64,000 nt of DNA from the NCBI RefSeq assembly GCF_022921075.1, contig NZ_CP095050.1, positions 1,240,001 to 1,304,000 of the forward strand, given 5' to 3'. Of this stretch, positions 8,943-17,363 are shown piece after piece. Under the pieces are notes generated by a model, which had not been told where the DNA came from, did no database searches, and was given only the letters and a program-made list of their open reading frames with translations. The position numbers and the translations under genes are program-made. Source of the stretch: Hymenobacter sp. 5317J-9 (GTDB lineage Bacteria > Bacteroidota > Bacteroidia > Cytophagales > Hymenobacteraceae). The first letter of the stretch is position 1, and every line of letters begins with the position of its first letter.

Positions 8943-9016
8943 CTTCGCGGACCTTAAGTGGAGCGGTATCGTGGTTTAGGTGCTGACGCCCGGGCGGGGG
9001 CAAGCCCCGCCCCTAC
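8910..9016. repeat. Imperfect inverted repeat between convergent genes
   Basis: The left arm at 8910-8935 (GTAGGGGCGAAGCTTACCCC...) and the reverse complement of 8991-9016 match with about four mismatches. The arms overlap the last codons of both neighbouring genes. Confidence 0.7.
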
Positions 9017-10077
9017 AGCTTCACCCCAAACTTCGCGCCCACGCCTTCCAGGTCCTTCACCACCGCATCGAGCAACGGAATGCCATCCAGCAAACGATGG
9101 GCGGCCGTTTCGCGCTCCGGGTCGCCAGGGATGAGTACTTTTTTGCCTTCCACGGCCTGCGCGCTGCGGAAGGTGGAAATCCAGTTATCCATGTGGGCTT
9201 TAAACTCCTCGGCGGGCCGAAAGGCATCGACGCGCATGGCCCCGAAAAAGTGGCCCAGACCCTGCCCCACGGGGTTGGCCGAGGGCTGCAGGAAGGCCAC
9301 GAACGGCGGTACCCACGGCCCGTAGTTGGCGCCCGACAGCACGGCCGAAAAGATGTCGACGATGCTGCCCAGTGCGTAGCCTTTGTGCGAGCCGGTGGCG
9401 CCGCCGAGCGGTAGCAGCGCGCCGCCGTTTTTCACAGCGTTGGCGTCGGTGCTGGGCTGGCCATCGGCGGTTTGGGCCCAGCCTTCGGGCAGGGGCGTGC
9501 CTTTGCGCTGGGCAATTTCGAGCTTGCCGTTGGCGGCGGTGGTGGTGGCCATGTCGGCCACAAAGTCGGGCTGCTCGCCGGCGGGCACGGCCACGGCAAT
9601 GGGGTTGGTGCCCAGCAGCCGGTCGAGCGAGTAGGTGGGGGCCACCAAGGGCGAGGCGTTGGTCATGGCCACGCCTATCATGTCGTGGGCCAGGGCCAGC
9701 ATGGCGTGGTAGCCGGCGATGCCGAAGTGGTTGGAATTTTTCACCGACACCCAGCCAGAGCCCACCTGCTGGGCCTTCTCGATGGCCACGCGCATGGCTT
9801 TGGGGCCCACCACCAGGCCCAGGCCGCCGTCGCCGTCTACCACGGCGGTGCTGGGCGTTTCGTAGGTTACGCCCACCCGCGGCGTGGCATTAATACGGCC
9901 GGCCTCCCAGAGGCGCACGTAGCCCACCAGCCGGGCCACGCCGTGCGAATCCACGCCGCGCAAATCGGCCGACAGCAGGGTTTCGGTGGCCAGCGTGGCA
10001 TCGGCCTCGGGGCAGCCCATGCTGCGGAAAACGGCTTCGGTGAAGGTGAACAGATGGCTGTAAGAGAAAATGGGCAT
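9013..10077 (-). CDS. Malate/L-lactate dehydrogenase family (Ldh_2) oxidoreductase
   Basis: The 354-residue enzyme shows the family's N-terminal LRGVDSHGVARLVGYV motif (about residues 44-59), VKNSNHFGIAGYHAM (near 117), MTNASPLVAPT, GTNPIAVAVPAG and a C-terminal GSHKGYALG (near 236). These mark the NAD(P)-dependent Ldh_2 group, which includes malate, ureidoglycolate and related 2-hydroxyacid dehydrogenases; the substrate cannot be set. ATG 10077 is preferred because upstream in-frame codons are encoded by a palindromic repeat at 10102-10199. It converges with the MFS gene. Confidence 0.85.
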   Translation of the reverse strand: MPIFSYSHLFTFTEAVFRSMGCPEADATLATETLLSADLRGVDSHGVARLVGYVRLWEAGRINATPRVGVTYETPSTAVVDGDGGLGLVVGPKAMRVAIEKAQQVGSGWVSVKNSNHFGIAGYHAMLALAHDMIGVAMTNASPLVAPTYSLDRLLGTNPIAVAVPAGEQPDFVADMATTTAANGKLEIAQRKGTPLPEGWAQTADGQPSTDANAVKNGGALLPLGGATGSHKGYALGSIVDIFSAVLSGANYGPWVPPFVAFLQPSANPVGQGLGHFFGAMRVDAFRPAEEFKAHMDNWISTFRSAQAVEGKKVLIPGDPERETAAHRLLDGIPLLDAVVKDLEGVGAKFGVKL

Positions 10078-10101
10078 TTTGGAGGACTTAGGGGCTTGAA
10101 T

Positions 10102-10199
10102 GAACGTCATGCTGAGCGCAGTCGAAGCATCTCTCCCGGGCAAAGCAATTCAATTACTTGTGCGGTAGAGATGCTTCGGCTGCGCTCAGCATGACGTTC
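10102..10199. repeat. Palindromic intergenic repeat, family 1 (copy A)
   Basis: Two 33-base arms (10102-10134 and 10167-10199) are complementary with one mismatch. They begin GAACGTCATGCTGAGCGCAG on the left. The same arm appears at 54738 and, as a variant, at 49699. Confidence 0.9.
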
Positions 10200-10214
10200 T
10201 GCTTTACACGCTGT

Positions 10215-11171
10215 TTACACCGCCAGCATTTCGGCCAGAAGGCCTTCCTTGAGCGCAAAGGCAGAAGTCTGAAGGCGGGTGATGCCCGAAACGCCCAGCA
10301 CGTAGTCAATCAGCACGGCGGCCACCACCAGCATGTCGGCCCGCATGGGCAGGATGCCGGGGATTGCCAGGCGCTGCTCGTGGTTGCCGCTCAGCAGGTG
10401 GCGGTAGCTTTCCTGGAAGCTGCCCAGGGCCAGGGTGGTGTGGGGTGGCAATTGGCTTTCGGTGCGCAGCTCGCCCAGCTGCATGTCCGCCAAGCTGTCG
10501 AAGCTGCCGGAGGCGCCCACCAGGCTCACGGGTTTGTAGCGCTGCAGGGCTTCGACGAGCGGCGCCAGCACGGTGCTGAGGTATTGCTGCTCGGCCTCTA
10601 CCGCCGCCGCGGGAAACACGCCGCTGGGGTCCGGAAAAAACTTGTCGAGCAGGCGCTGGGCGCCGATTTCAAAGCTTTGCTTCCAGAAAATGGTGGTTTG
10701 GTTGGCGATGATGAACTCCACTGAGCCGCCGCCGATGTCCATAATCAGGTGCGGCTCGGTGCCCAGGTCGACCGCCTGGCGCACGCCCTGGCAGATGAGC
10801 TCGGCCTCGCGCTCGCCGGGAATCACGTCGACGCGAATGCCGGTTTGCTCGAAGATGTCGCGCACCAAATCGGGCCCGTTTTGGGTCACGCGCATGGCGC
10901 TGGTGGCCGTGGCGCGCACTTCTTCCACCTCGTGCAGCTCCATTTCTTCCTTGAAGCCGGCCAGCGTGTGCAGGGCGCGGTCGTAAGCCGCCGGGGCGAT
11001 GATGCCCTGGCTGATGCCGCCTTCGCCGAGGCGCACGCCGGCTTTGGTGCGCAGAATGACCAGTGGCTTTTCGCCGGGTGTTTTGGGGATTTCCACGATG
11101 AGCAGGTGGAAGGTATTGGTGCCCAGGTCAATGAGCGCGAGGCGGCGATGGTGACTGGTGGTATGATGCAT
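10215..11171 (-). CDS. Ppx/GppA family phosphatase
   Basis: The 318-residue protein has the ASKHA phosphate-binding motifs: LALIDLGTNTFHLLIVEI (about 10-27) and IMDIGGGSVEFII (about 143-155), with RVTQNGPDL between them. It matches the exopolyphosphatase / guanosine pentaphosphate phosphohydrolase family and is close to the size of short, single-module members without the C-terminal HD domain of E. coli Ppx. The likely substrate is polyphosphate or pppGpp; which one is unknown. ATG 11171 (HHTTSHHRR) fits the family length; the longer frame upstream looks non-coding. Confidence 0.88.
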   Translation of the reverse strand: MHHTTSHHRRLALIDLGTNTFHLLIVEIPKTPGEKPLVILRTKAGVRLGEGGISQGIIAPAAYDRALHTLAGFKEEMELHEVEEVRATATSAMRVTQNGPDLVRDIFEQTGIRVDVIPGEREAELICQGVRQAVDLGTEPHLIMDIGGGSVEFIIANQTTIFWKQSFEIGAQRLLDKFFPDPSGVFPAAAVEAEQQYLSTVLAPLVEALQRYKPVSLVGASGSFDSLADMQLGELRTESQLPPHTTLALGSFQESYRHLLSGNHEQRLAIPGILPMRADMLVVAAVLIDYVLGVSGITRLQTSAFALKEGLLAEMLAV

Positions 11172-11273
11172 TGGGTGATGGCGAGGCGAGGAGGGCGAAA
11201 CGCAAGACCGACTGGGCCGGGGTGGCTGAGCACTCGCGGGCTTCCTACGTAACTTTCGACGCAAATAAGGGCT

Positions 11274-11576
11274 ATGGCGGACGAAAGTTTGATATCGACG
11301 AAGAAGTGCCCGGCCTGTCAGCAATGGTCGGCGTGGCAGCAGCAGGCCGCCGACCGCTGCAAGCACTGCGGAGAATTGCTCGACCCCCGCGCTCAGCAAG
11401 AGGCCCAACAGCAAGCCGCGACGGAGCACCTGCGCGGTGGCATTCAGCTGGTGGAAATCGACCCGACTGACAGCAGAACGGTACGTTTTTTCAAAACCAT
11501 TGCCCGCGGCGGCCAGCTGGTTTTTATCGCCATCCTCGGATTTATCGTGTGGCTGGTAACCGTTTTGACGGGCTGA
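11274..11576 (+). CDS. Zinc-ribbon protein with C-terminal membrane helix
   Basis: The 100-residue protein has a CPAC (residues 12-15) and CKHC (29-32) pair, a four-cysteine zinc ribbon, then an acidic/Gln-rich linker and one membrane helix (LVFIAILGFIVWLVTVL, about 82-98). No enzymatic domain is visible. It is followed after one base by the next membrane gene, so the two are probably co-transcribed. Function unknown. Confidence 0.75.
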   Translation: MADESLISTKKCPACQQWSAWQQQAADRCKHCGELLDPRAQQEAQQQAATEHLRGGIQLVEIDPTDSRTVRFFKTIARGGQLVFIAILGFIVWLVTVLTG

Positions 11577-11577
11577 T

Positions 11578-11952
11578 ATGAGGCTGCCGGCCGTGTTGCG
11601 CCATCCCCTGTTTGTGGGCAGCGTGCTCCTCTACGGGGCCTACCAACTGAACAAGCGCGGGCTGCACTGGCCGTTGCCGGCGTGGCTCACCTCGTACCTG
11701 AGCGATGTGCTGTGCCTGCCCGTCATCCTAAGCCTGGCCCTGGCCGCCCACCAAGCCCTGTACGGCCGGCGCGCCACGCTGCCCGGCGCCTGGGTGCTGG
11801 CGGCCTGGGTCACCGTGGCGCTGTGGTTCGAGGTGTTGTTGCCCCGGTGGTCGGCCATGGCCGTGGCCGACCCTGGCGATGCGCTGGCCTACGCGGCCGG
11901 GGCGTTCATTTTCCAGCGGTGGCTCAACAAGCCGGACGTGCGTTTCAGCTAA
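11578..11952 (+). CDS. Small multi-helix membrane protein
   Basis: The 124-residue protein has about four hydrophobic segments (roughly 9-22, 37-56, 67-84 and 96-112). The motif YLSDVLCLPVILSLAL near residue 40 recalls small Cytophagales membrane proteins that some annotations call magnesium citrate transporter-like, but I have no solid evidence for transport. It sits one base after the zinc-ribbon gene. Function unknown. Confidence 0.65.
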   Translation: MRLPAVLRHPLFVGSVLLYGAYQLNKRGLHWPLPAWLTSYLSDVLCLPVILSLALAAHQALYGRRATLPGAWVLAAWVTVALWFEVLLPRWSAMAVADPGDALAYAAGAFIFQRWLNKPDVRFS

Positions 11953-11965
11953 CGCTCCCCGCCTC

Positions 11966-12850
11966 TCAGGTCGCAAACCGGCAGAACGTGCCCAGCGGCA
12001 GCTTGCGCTGCCCGGCGTCGTGCAGGTAAATCTCGCCCAGCTCGCGCACGGCCTTCGGGCCGGGGAAAATGGCCGTAGTCAGGTTATCGAGAATCAGGGC
12101 CGAAAAGCCGAGCGAGTACAGGTTCACCACGAAGAAATGGTCCTCGGGGTCGAGCAGCTGCTGGCTGAGCTTGAGCATCTCGTTGAGCTCGTCTTCGAGC
12201 TGCCACTTCTCGCCGTTGGGGCCGCGGCCGTAGGCGGGCGGGTCGAGGATGAGGCCCTGGTACTTGCTGCCGCGCTTCACTTCGCGCCGCACGTACTTCA
12301 TGGCGTCTTCCACCAGCCAGCGCACGCCGTCGAGCTGGCTGGCGTCCATGTTGTCGCGGGCCCAGAAGTTGACCTGCTTCACCGAGTCGAGGTGCGTCAC
12401 GTCGGCCCCGGCGGCGCGGGCGGCCAGCGTGGCCGCGCCGGTGTAGGCAAACAGGTTGAGCACGCGCGGCAGCTTGGCGTTGCGCTTCCGCGTCTGGTTG
12501 TAGATGAACTGCCAGTTGGGGTCCTGCTCCGGAAACAGGCCCACGTGCTTGAACGACGAGAGGCCGAGGCGGAACTTCAGCTTCAGGCCATCGGGGCGCT
12601 CGTAGGCAATTACCCATTGCTCGGGCATGCTGGGCTTGAGGCGCCACTGGCCTTTCTCAGTAGAACCGGGGGCGCGGGCGAAGGCGGCATCGGCTTTTTC
12701 CCACTCTTTGAGCGGCAGGTGCGGGTCCCAGATGGCTTGCGGCTCGGGGCGGGCCAGCACGTGCTTGCCGAAGCGCTCCAGCTTCTGAAAGTTGCCGGAA
12801 TCAATCAGCTCGTAGTCGGGCCAGGGCGAGGTGGTGAGGAAGTCGTACAT
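11966..12850 (-). CDS. Class I SAM-dependent methyltransferase, RlmI-like
   Basis: The 294-residue protein carries a Rossmann methyltransferase core: VLNLFAYTGAATLAARAAGA (about 136-155, SAM site), VTHLDSVKQVNFWARDN and LILDPPAYGRGP (near 208), where NPPY-like DPPAYGRG marks 23S rRNA cytosine-C5 methyltransferases of the RlmI/RlmK type. The N-terminal PUA domain of RlmI is absent. RNA substrate is inferred. ATG 12850 was chosen because a TACCTTTG motif lies ten bases before it and the sequence upstream reads as non-coding. Confidence 0.8.
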   Translation of the reverse strand: MYDFLTTSPWPDYELIDSGNFQKLERFGKHVLARPEPQAIWDPHLPLKEWEKADAAFARAPGSTEKGQWRLKPSMPEQWVIAYERPDGLKLKFRLGLSSFKHVGLFPEQDPNWQFIYNQTRKRNAKLPRVLNLFAYTGAATLAARAAGADVTHLDSVKQVNFWARDNMDASQLDGVRWLVEDAMKYVRREVKRGSKYQGLILDPPAYGRGPNGEKWQLEDELNEMLKLSQQLLDPEDHFFVVNLYSLGFSALILDNLTTAIFPGPKAVRELGEIYLHDAGQRKLPLGTFCRFAT

Positions 12851-12860
12851 AAGCAGGCCG

Positions 12861-12868
12861 CAAAGGTA
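12861..12868 (-). promoter_or_regulatory. TAnnTTTG -7 element before the methyltransferase
   Basis: TACCTTTG on the minus strand, ten bases before ATG 12850, matches the Bacteroidota -7 consensus. No clear -33 TTG is visible. Confidence 0.55.
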
Positions 12869-12975
12869 GGGGCGGGGGCGGGCTGCCAAGGCGTGGCTCT
12901 CGGCACCCGGGCTCTCGTTCAAAGGGCTTTCGCCCTCATTCATCGAACCCGCCGCCCCGCCCGCTGCCCATCGCT

Positions 12976-12983
12976 TAGCTTTA
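12976..12983 (+). promoter_or_regulatory. TAnnTTTG-like -7 element before the PBP gene
   Basis: TAGCTTTA, one base from the consensus, ends four bases before ATG 12988, implying an extremely short leader. Confidence 0.4.
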
Positions 12984-12987
12984 CCGG

Positions 12988-14826
12988 ATGCGAACAGCTT
13001 TACCCTGGAAAACTTTTCTTCTGGCGCTCCTGCTGCTGCTGAATGCCTGTTCCTCGCCGGGGCAGGAGGTGGGGGCGCCGCCGCCCGTGCAGGATTCCAC
13101 CTTCGGGCCACTCACGGCGCGCCGCGTCGTGTCGTCGGAGCCGCTGCTGCGCGGGCGTGTGCTCGACCGCAACGACTCCGTGCTCATCGCCACGCGGCCC
13201 GCGTACCTGCTCACGCTGCCCACGCGCCCGCCGCTCGATTCGCTCAAGCTCAGCAGCCTGCTCGGCTGGCGCGACAGCCTGCTCTGGCGCCGCATCGAAG
13301 CCGCCCTCCCTTACGAGGGTGCCCGTCCCAAAGGCGGCGTAAAGCTGCTGCTGACCAACGCGGAAGCCAAAAAAATCCAGGACAACCAGAAAGACTGGCC
13401 CATGCTGAAGCTGGAGCAGCGCACCCTGCGCAGCTACACCACCAGCACCGGGGCGCCCGTGCTGGGCTACGCCTACGCCAATGCCCAGGCGTTTCTGAGC
13501 CTGGCGCAGCGCTACCGTCGCGGCCGGTTCTACCGCCTGCGCAACGGCGGCGTCGAATCTTACTACAACGGCCTGCTCAACGGCCACCAGGGCTACTACC
13601 ATCCCTTGCTCGACACCCTGGACCAGCCCCATGGCACCTGGGCCGCCGATACGGCCTTCCAGCAGGGCCAGGACATTCACCTGACCCTCGATGCCAACCT
13701 GCAGGCCTACGCCGAAAAGCTGCTGGCGGGCCGCAAGGGCTACCTCGTGGCCCTTGACCCGCGCACCGGCGAGGTGTTGGCGGCCGTGTCGGCGCCCACG
13801 TTCGCGCCCGGCGCCCTCACCGCGCCCGACCGCGCCGGCACCCGCCACAAGCTGCTCGAAAACGAAGACATGCCCCTGCTCAACCGCTCGGCCATTCTGG
13901 CCAACCCGCCCGGCTCGGTATTTAAGCTGGTGAACGCGGCCGTGGCCCTGCAGCTGGGCGCCATCAAGCCCACCACCGGGTTCCGCTGCGACCAGTCGCT
14001 CATCAACTGCGTGCATCACCACCCGCAGGCCCGCAACCTCAGCATGGCCCTGCAATACAGCTGCAATCCCTATTTCTACCAGGTGATGCGCAAGCTCATC
14101 GAGCACGTGCCCGACAGCCTGGTGAACGACACCACCACCGCCCGCCACCGCAACCTGGCTGCCTGGCAACACTACGCCAAGTCCTTCGGCCTCGACACAC
14201 TGCTCGGCGTCGATTTGCCCCGCGAACAGGCCGGTTTCCTGCCCACGCCGGCCTTTTACGATAAGGCCCGCCGCACCCGTTATTGGAAGTTTCGCTCCAT
14301 CTACTCGCTCAGCGTGGGCCAGGGAGAAATCAACCTCACTGGCCTGCAAATGGCCAACATGATGGCCATCATCGCCAACCGGGGCTGGTACTACACCCCG
14401 CATTTTGTGCGCAGCATCGGCGAAAACGGCCCCCTGGCGCGCTTCACCGAAAAGCACCACACCCTCATCGACAGCGCCAACTTCGAAGCCCTCGTGCCCG
14501 GCATGCTGGCTGTGATGCAGCGCGGCGGCACCGCTGCCAGCTCCAACCTGGCCGACGTAGGCATTGCCATCGCCGGCAAAACCGGCACCGTGCAAAACGA
14601 CGAGGGCGACGACCACGCCACCTTCGTTGGCTTCGCCCCCGCCGACAATCCCAAAATTGCCATCGCCGTGTACCTCGAAAATGCCGGTTTCGGCGCCACC
14701 GAAGCGGCTCCTGTGGCCGCTTTGGTCATTGAGAAGCACCTACGCGGCAGCATCGCGCCCAAGCGCAAGCACTGGGAGCGCCGCATGAAGTACCGCGGGC
14801 AGGCGTATGAGCGGGAGCACCGGTAG
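12988..14826 (+). CDS. Penicillin-binding protein, class B-like transpeptidase with lipobox
   Basis: The 612-residue protein has a lipobox (LLLLNACSS, Cys near 21), an N-terminal class B segment with LRGRVLDRNDSVLI (about 53-66), and a transpeptidase domain with all three active-site motifs: S310-V-F-K313, S358-C-N360 and K531-T-G533. There is no transglycosylase domain. It should cross-link peptidoglycan as a D,D-transpeptidase (PBP2/FtsI type). Most class B PBPs use an uncleaved membrane anchor, so the lipoprotein signal is unusual. dapF follows 81 bases downstream, giving a cell-wall pair. Confidence 0.88.
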   Translation: MRTALPWKTFLLALLLLLNACSSPGQEVGAPPPVQDSTFGPLTARRVVSSEPLLRGRVLDRNDSVLIATRPAYLLTLPTRPPLDSLKLSSLLGWRDSLLWRRIEAALPYEGARPKGGVKLLLTNAEAKKIQDNQKDWPMLKLEQRTLRSYTTSTGAPVLGYAYANAQAFLSLAQRYRRGRFYRLRNGGVESYYNGLLNGHQGYYHPLLDTLDQPHGTWAADTAFQQGQDIHLTLDANLQAYAEKLLAGRKGYLVALDPRTGEVLAAVSAPTFAPGALTAPDRAGTRHKLLENEDMPLLNRSAILANPPGSVFKLVNAAVALQLGAIKPTTGFRCDQSLINCVHHHPQARNLSMALQYSCNPYFYQVMRKLIEHVPDSLVNDTTTARHRNLAAWQHYAKSFGLDTLLGVDLPREQAGFLPTPAFYDKARRTRYWKFRSIYSLSVGQGEINLTGLQMANMMAIIANRGWYYTPHFVRSIGENGPLARFTEKHHTLIDSANFEALVPGMLAVMQRGGTAASSNLADVGIAIAGKTGTVQNDEGDDHATFVGFAPADNPKIAIAVYLENAGFGATEAAPVAALVIEKHLRGSIAPKRKHWERRMKYRGQAYEREHR

Positions 14827-14895
14827 ACGAAGCCTCACCGCCTGATTCTTTCTTTTCTGGCAAGGTAGGGCAGGGGAGGAGGTTTCACTGGGCGT

Positions 14896-14903
14896 TATTT
14901 TTG
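14896..14903 (+). promoter_or_regulatory. TAnnTTTG -7 element before dapF
   Basis: TATTTTTG matches the consensus and ends four bases before ATG 14908, so the transcript would start at or near the ATG. Confidence 0.6.
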
Positions 14904-14907
14904 CACC

Positions 14908-15708
14908 ATGCAGTTCTACAAATACCAGGGCACCGGCAACGACTTCGTCATCATCGACGACCGCGCCCGCCAGTTCGACGAAACCGACCACGCCCGCATT
15001 GCCCATCTGTGCCACCGCCGCTTTGGCATCGGGGCCGACGGGCTGATGCTGCTGCGCGAAAAAGAGGGCTACGATTTCGAGATGGTGTATTTCAACGCCG
15101 ACGGCCGCCCCAGCTCCATGTGCGGCAACGGCGGCCGCTGCCTGGTAGCGTTTGCCAAGTTCATCGGCGTGATTCGGGACCAGGCCCATTTCCTGGCCGT
15201 GGACGGCCCCCACGACGCCCGCGTGGAACCCGATGGCACCGTGCGCCTCCGCATGATTGACGTGGCCGCCCCGCAGGAAGCCGAGATAGGGGAAGAGGGC
15301 GATGTGTTTCTGCACACGGGTTCGCCCCACCACATCCAGTTCCTCGACCCCGCCGAGCACCCCAAGCTAGCCGATTTCAACGTTTTTGCCGCTGGCCACG
15401 ACATCCGCTACGACCAAGCGTATGACCCCGCCGGCACCAACGTCAACTTCGTGGAAGTGCCCGCCGACCCCGCCCAGCCCTGGCCCGTGCGCACCTATGA
15501 GCGCGGCGTAGAAGACGAAACTTTTTCCTGTGGCACGGGCGTGACGGCCGTGGCCTTGGCGGCCTCGCAGCGCGGCGCGGTGTCGCCGGTGCGCCTGCGC
15601 ACGCCGGGCGGCGAGTTGGAAGTCTCGTTTGAGCAGCGGCCCGATGGTGGCTTCTGCAACGTGTGGCTGAGCGGGCCGGCGGTGCAGGTGTTTTCGGGGC
15701 AGCTTTAA
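14908..15708 (+). CDS. dapF: Diaminopimelate epimerase
   Basis: The 266-residue enzyme interconverts L,L- and meso-diaminopimelate in lysine and peptidoglycan precursor synthesis. The two catalytic cysteines are in MCGNGGRC (Cys72) and FSCGTGVTA (Cys208). Other family marks are YQGTGNDFVIID at residues 6-17 and a conserved GADG near residue 44. Size matches the family. Its own promoter seems to lie just before the ATG, so it is probably not in the PBP transcript, though both serve cell-wall synthesis. Confidence 0.95.
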   Translation: MQFYKYQGTGNDFVIIDDRARQFDETDHARIAHLCHRRFGIGADGLMLLREKEGYDFEMVYFNADGRPSSMCGNGGRCLVAFAKFIGVIRDQAHFLAVDGPHDARVEPDGTVRLRMIDVAAPQEAEIGEEGDVFLHTGSPHHIQFLDPAEHPKLADFNVFAAGHDIRYDQAYDPAGTNVNFVEVPADPAQPWPVRTYERGVEDETFSCGTGVTAVALAASQRGAVSPVRLRTPGGELEVSFEQRPDGGFCNVWLSGPAVQVFSGQL

Positions 15709-15722
15709 GCCGACGCCGGGAG

Positions 15723-16451
15723 TTACCCGGTGTTGGGGCCCTGCAGCCGGTTGGCGTCATCGTTCAGTGGCAGGGCGCCGGACAGGCGGCCCTGCATCTT
15801 GCGCAGCCAGCGCTGGCCGAGCGCGGGGCAGGCGGCCAGCTCGGCTACCAGGGCGCGGTCGTGGCGCTGCTCGTACTTGGCGGAGTTGGCCCGCGCCACG
15901 GTCCATTCGGGGCAGGGGCGCTCCAGCAGGTCCAGGCTACTGCCGGGCTGGATGTAGCCGGGCCGGAGCACCCGCATGTACCAGCCGGTGAAGCCGGTTT
16001 CCTGCAGCCACTGCGACAGCCGCGGTTCCTGCCAGCGGCGGGCAATTTTCCAGCAGGGCGAGCGGGGCTGCGAAATCTGCACCGTGGCGTCGCCAAATTG
16101 GAAGACGTCGCCGAGGCAAACGTCCTTTTCGGTCCACGGGCCCGTCAGGGTCAGGTTTTCGCCAAAGCTGCCCGCGGCCATGGGCCGGCCCAGCTGCGCA
16201 CTCCAGTGGGCGTAGTGCACGCCCGGGTACACGCAAAGAGCTTGGTCGGGGCCGCCGTGGTTCTGCAGGTCGGCTTGCTCATCGCCGTCGATGTTCAACT
16301 CCGACAGCCAGTGTGGTTCGGTTACGGGGGCTTTCAGCAGGGCCGTGGTCCAGGCGCGTTGCAGCGGGTTCGCGGCGCTTGGTTCGCCCAGGGTGCGGGG
16401 GCGGCCTACTAGCAGCGAATCCAGAGGAAGGGAAAGCGAGGGAATGGACAT
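15723..16451 (-). CDS. MOSC domain-containing protein, YiiM-like
   Basis: The 242-residue protein has the MOSC features of the YiiM group: DGDEQADLQNHGGPDQALCVYP (about 56-76, shown here as split motifs NHGGPD and ALCVYP), SFGENLTL near residue 96, CLGDVFQFG, and the conserved Cys in QPRSPCWKIARR (about 134). YiiM-type proteins reduce N-hydroxylated compounds using molybdenum cofactor; that activity is known for E. coli YiiM and inferred here. It converges with dapF with 14 bases between stop codons. ATG 16451 removes an unconserved Cys-rich extension. Confidence 0.85.
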   Translation of the reverse strand: MSIPSLSLPLDSLLVGRPRTLGEPSAANPLQRAWTTALLKAPVTEPHWLSELNIDGDEQADLQNHGGPDQALCVYPGVHYAHWSAQLGRPMAAGSFGENLTLTGPWTEKDVCLGDVFQFGDATVQISQPRSPCWKIARRWQEPRLSQWLQETGFTGWYMRVLRPGYIQPGSSLDLLERPCPEWTVARANSAKYEQRHDRALVAELAACPALGQRWLRKMQGRLSGALPLNDDANRLQGPNTG

Positions 16452-16655
16452 GCGGCGATGCGAGCGTTGGGTAGATGTGCCAACGCAAAAACACGCTCCC
16501 AAAGTACGGCCGCAAAGCCCTGCTGCCGAATGCCAGGGGAAGGGCGCCCGGCTGAGTGGTTTCAGCGTTCTATGGTTAATTCGTGCCGCCGGGCGCGCCG
16601 CCCGCTACCGGCGCCATTGTCACCGGGCTTGCTTACGCCATTCCATTTCCCACAC

Positions 16656-17189
16656 ATGCCGGCCCCCAGCGCCATTCGCCTCCGCGCCCTTGAACCCGAC
16701 GACCTCGACTTTCTCTACGAGTTGGAGAATGACCGCGACGTCTGGGGCGTGTCGGATACGCTGGCGCCGCTCTCGCGCCACGCGTTGCGGGAGTACCTTG
16801 CCCATGCGACTACGGATATATACGTAGTGCGGCAGTTACGGCAGGTGGTTACTACTGAAATTAGCGGTGCGGCGGTGGGCGTGGTCGACCTTTTTGAGTA
16901 CGACCCGCTGCACCAGCGGGCCGGCGTGGGCATCACCATTCGGGCCAGCGAGCGGCGCCACGGCTACGCCCGGCAAGCCCTCGAACTGCTCAAGGAGTAC
17001 GCCCGCGAGGTGCTGCGGCTGCACCAGATTTATGCCACCGTCGGGGCTGGTAACGCGGCCAGTATGAGGCTGTTTCGCGCGGCGGGGTTTCGGCGGGTGG
17101 GCACGCGCCGGGGGTGGCTGCGCACCGCCCGCGGCTGGGAAGATGCCGTGGAGTGGCAGTGCCTGCTGGCCGCAGAAACGAATGCCTAA
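16656..17189 (+). CDS. GNAT-family N-acetyltransferase
   Basis: The 177-residue protein follows the GNAT plan: IRLRALEPDDLDFLYELEND at the start, GVVDLFEYDPLHQRAGVGI (about 75-93), an acetyl-CoA loop near RASERRHGYARQAL (about 97-110) and the C-terminal GNAASMRLFRAAGF (about 131-144). It resembles SpeG/RimJ-type enzymes, so a polyamine or protein amine is a possible acceptor. The substrate is not decided. ATG 16656 follows the domain start; the longer in-frame extension overlaps the upstream intergenic region. Confidence 0.85.
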   Translation: MPAPSAIRLRALEPDDLDFLYELENDRDVWGVSDTLAPLSRHALREYLAHATTDIYVVRQLRQVVTTEISGAAVGVVDLFEYDPLHQRAGVGITIRASERRHGYARQALELLKEYAREVLRLHQIYATVGAGNAASMRLFRAAGFRRVGTRRGWLRTARGWEDAVEWQCLLAAETNA

Positions 17190-17363
17190 CAACCTGTCTG
17201 CTTTTATATATAGCAGATTATATGCTTGGCTAAGCAATATTTGGCCCGGTAAGCTGAGCCATATCCTTCCGTCGGGCGGTCCCGTATACAGTGGCAAGCG
17301 CCCCGGCCGTTCTATCCTGTTGCTATTCCGGAGCGGCGCGAAACCCATCTTCCTGCCTTCTTC

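Noticed and set aside
17190..17363. Possible small RNA or hairpin (tctgct/agcaga) before the glycosyltransferase
   Set aside because: The stem is only six bases with a loop of nine; too weak to call.
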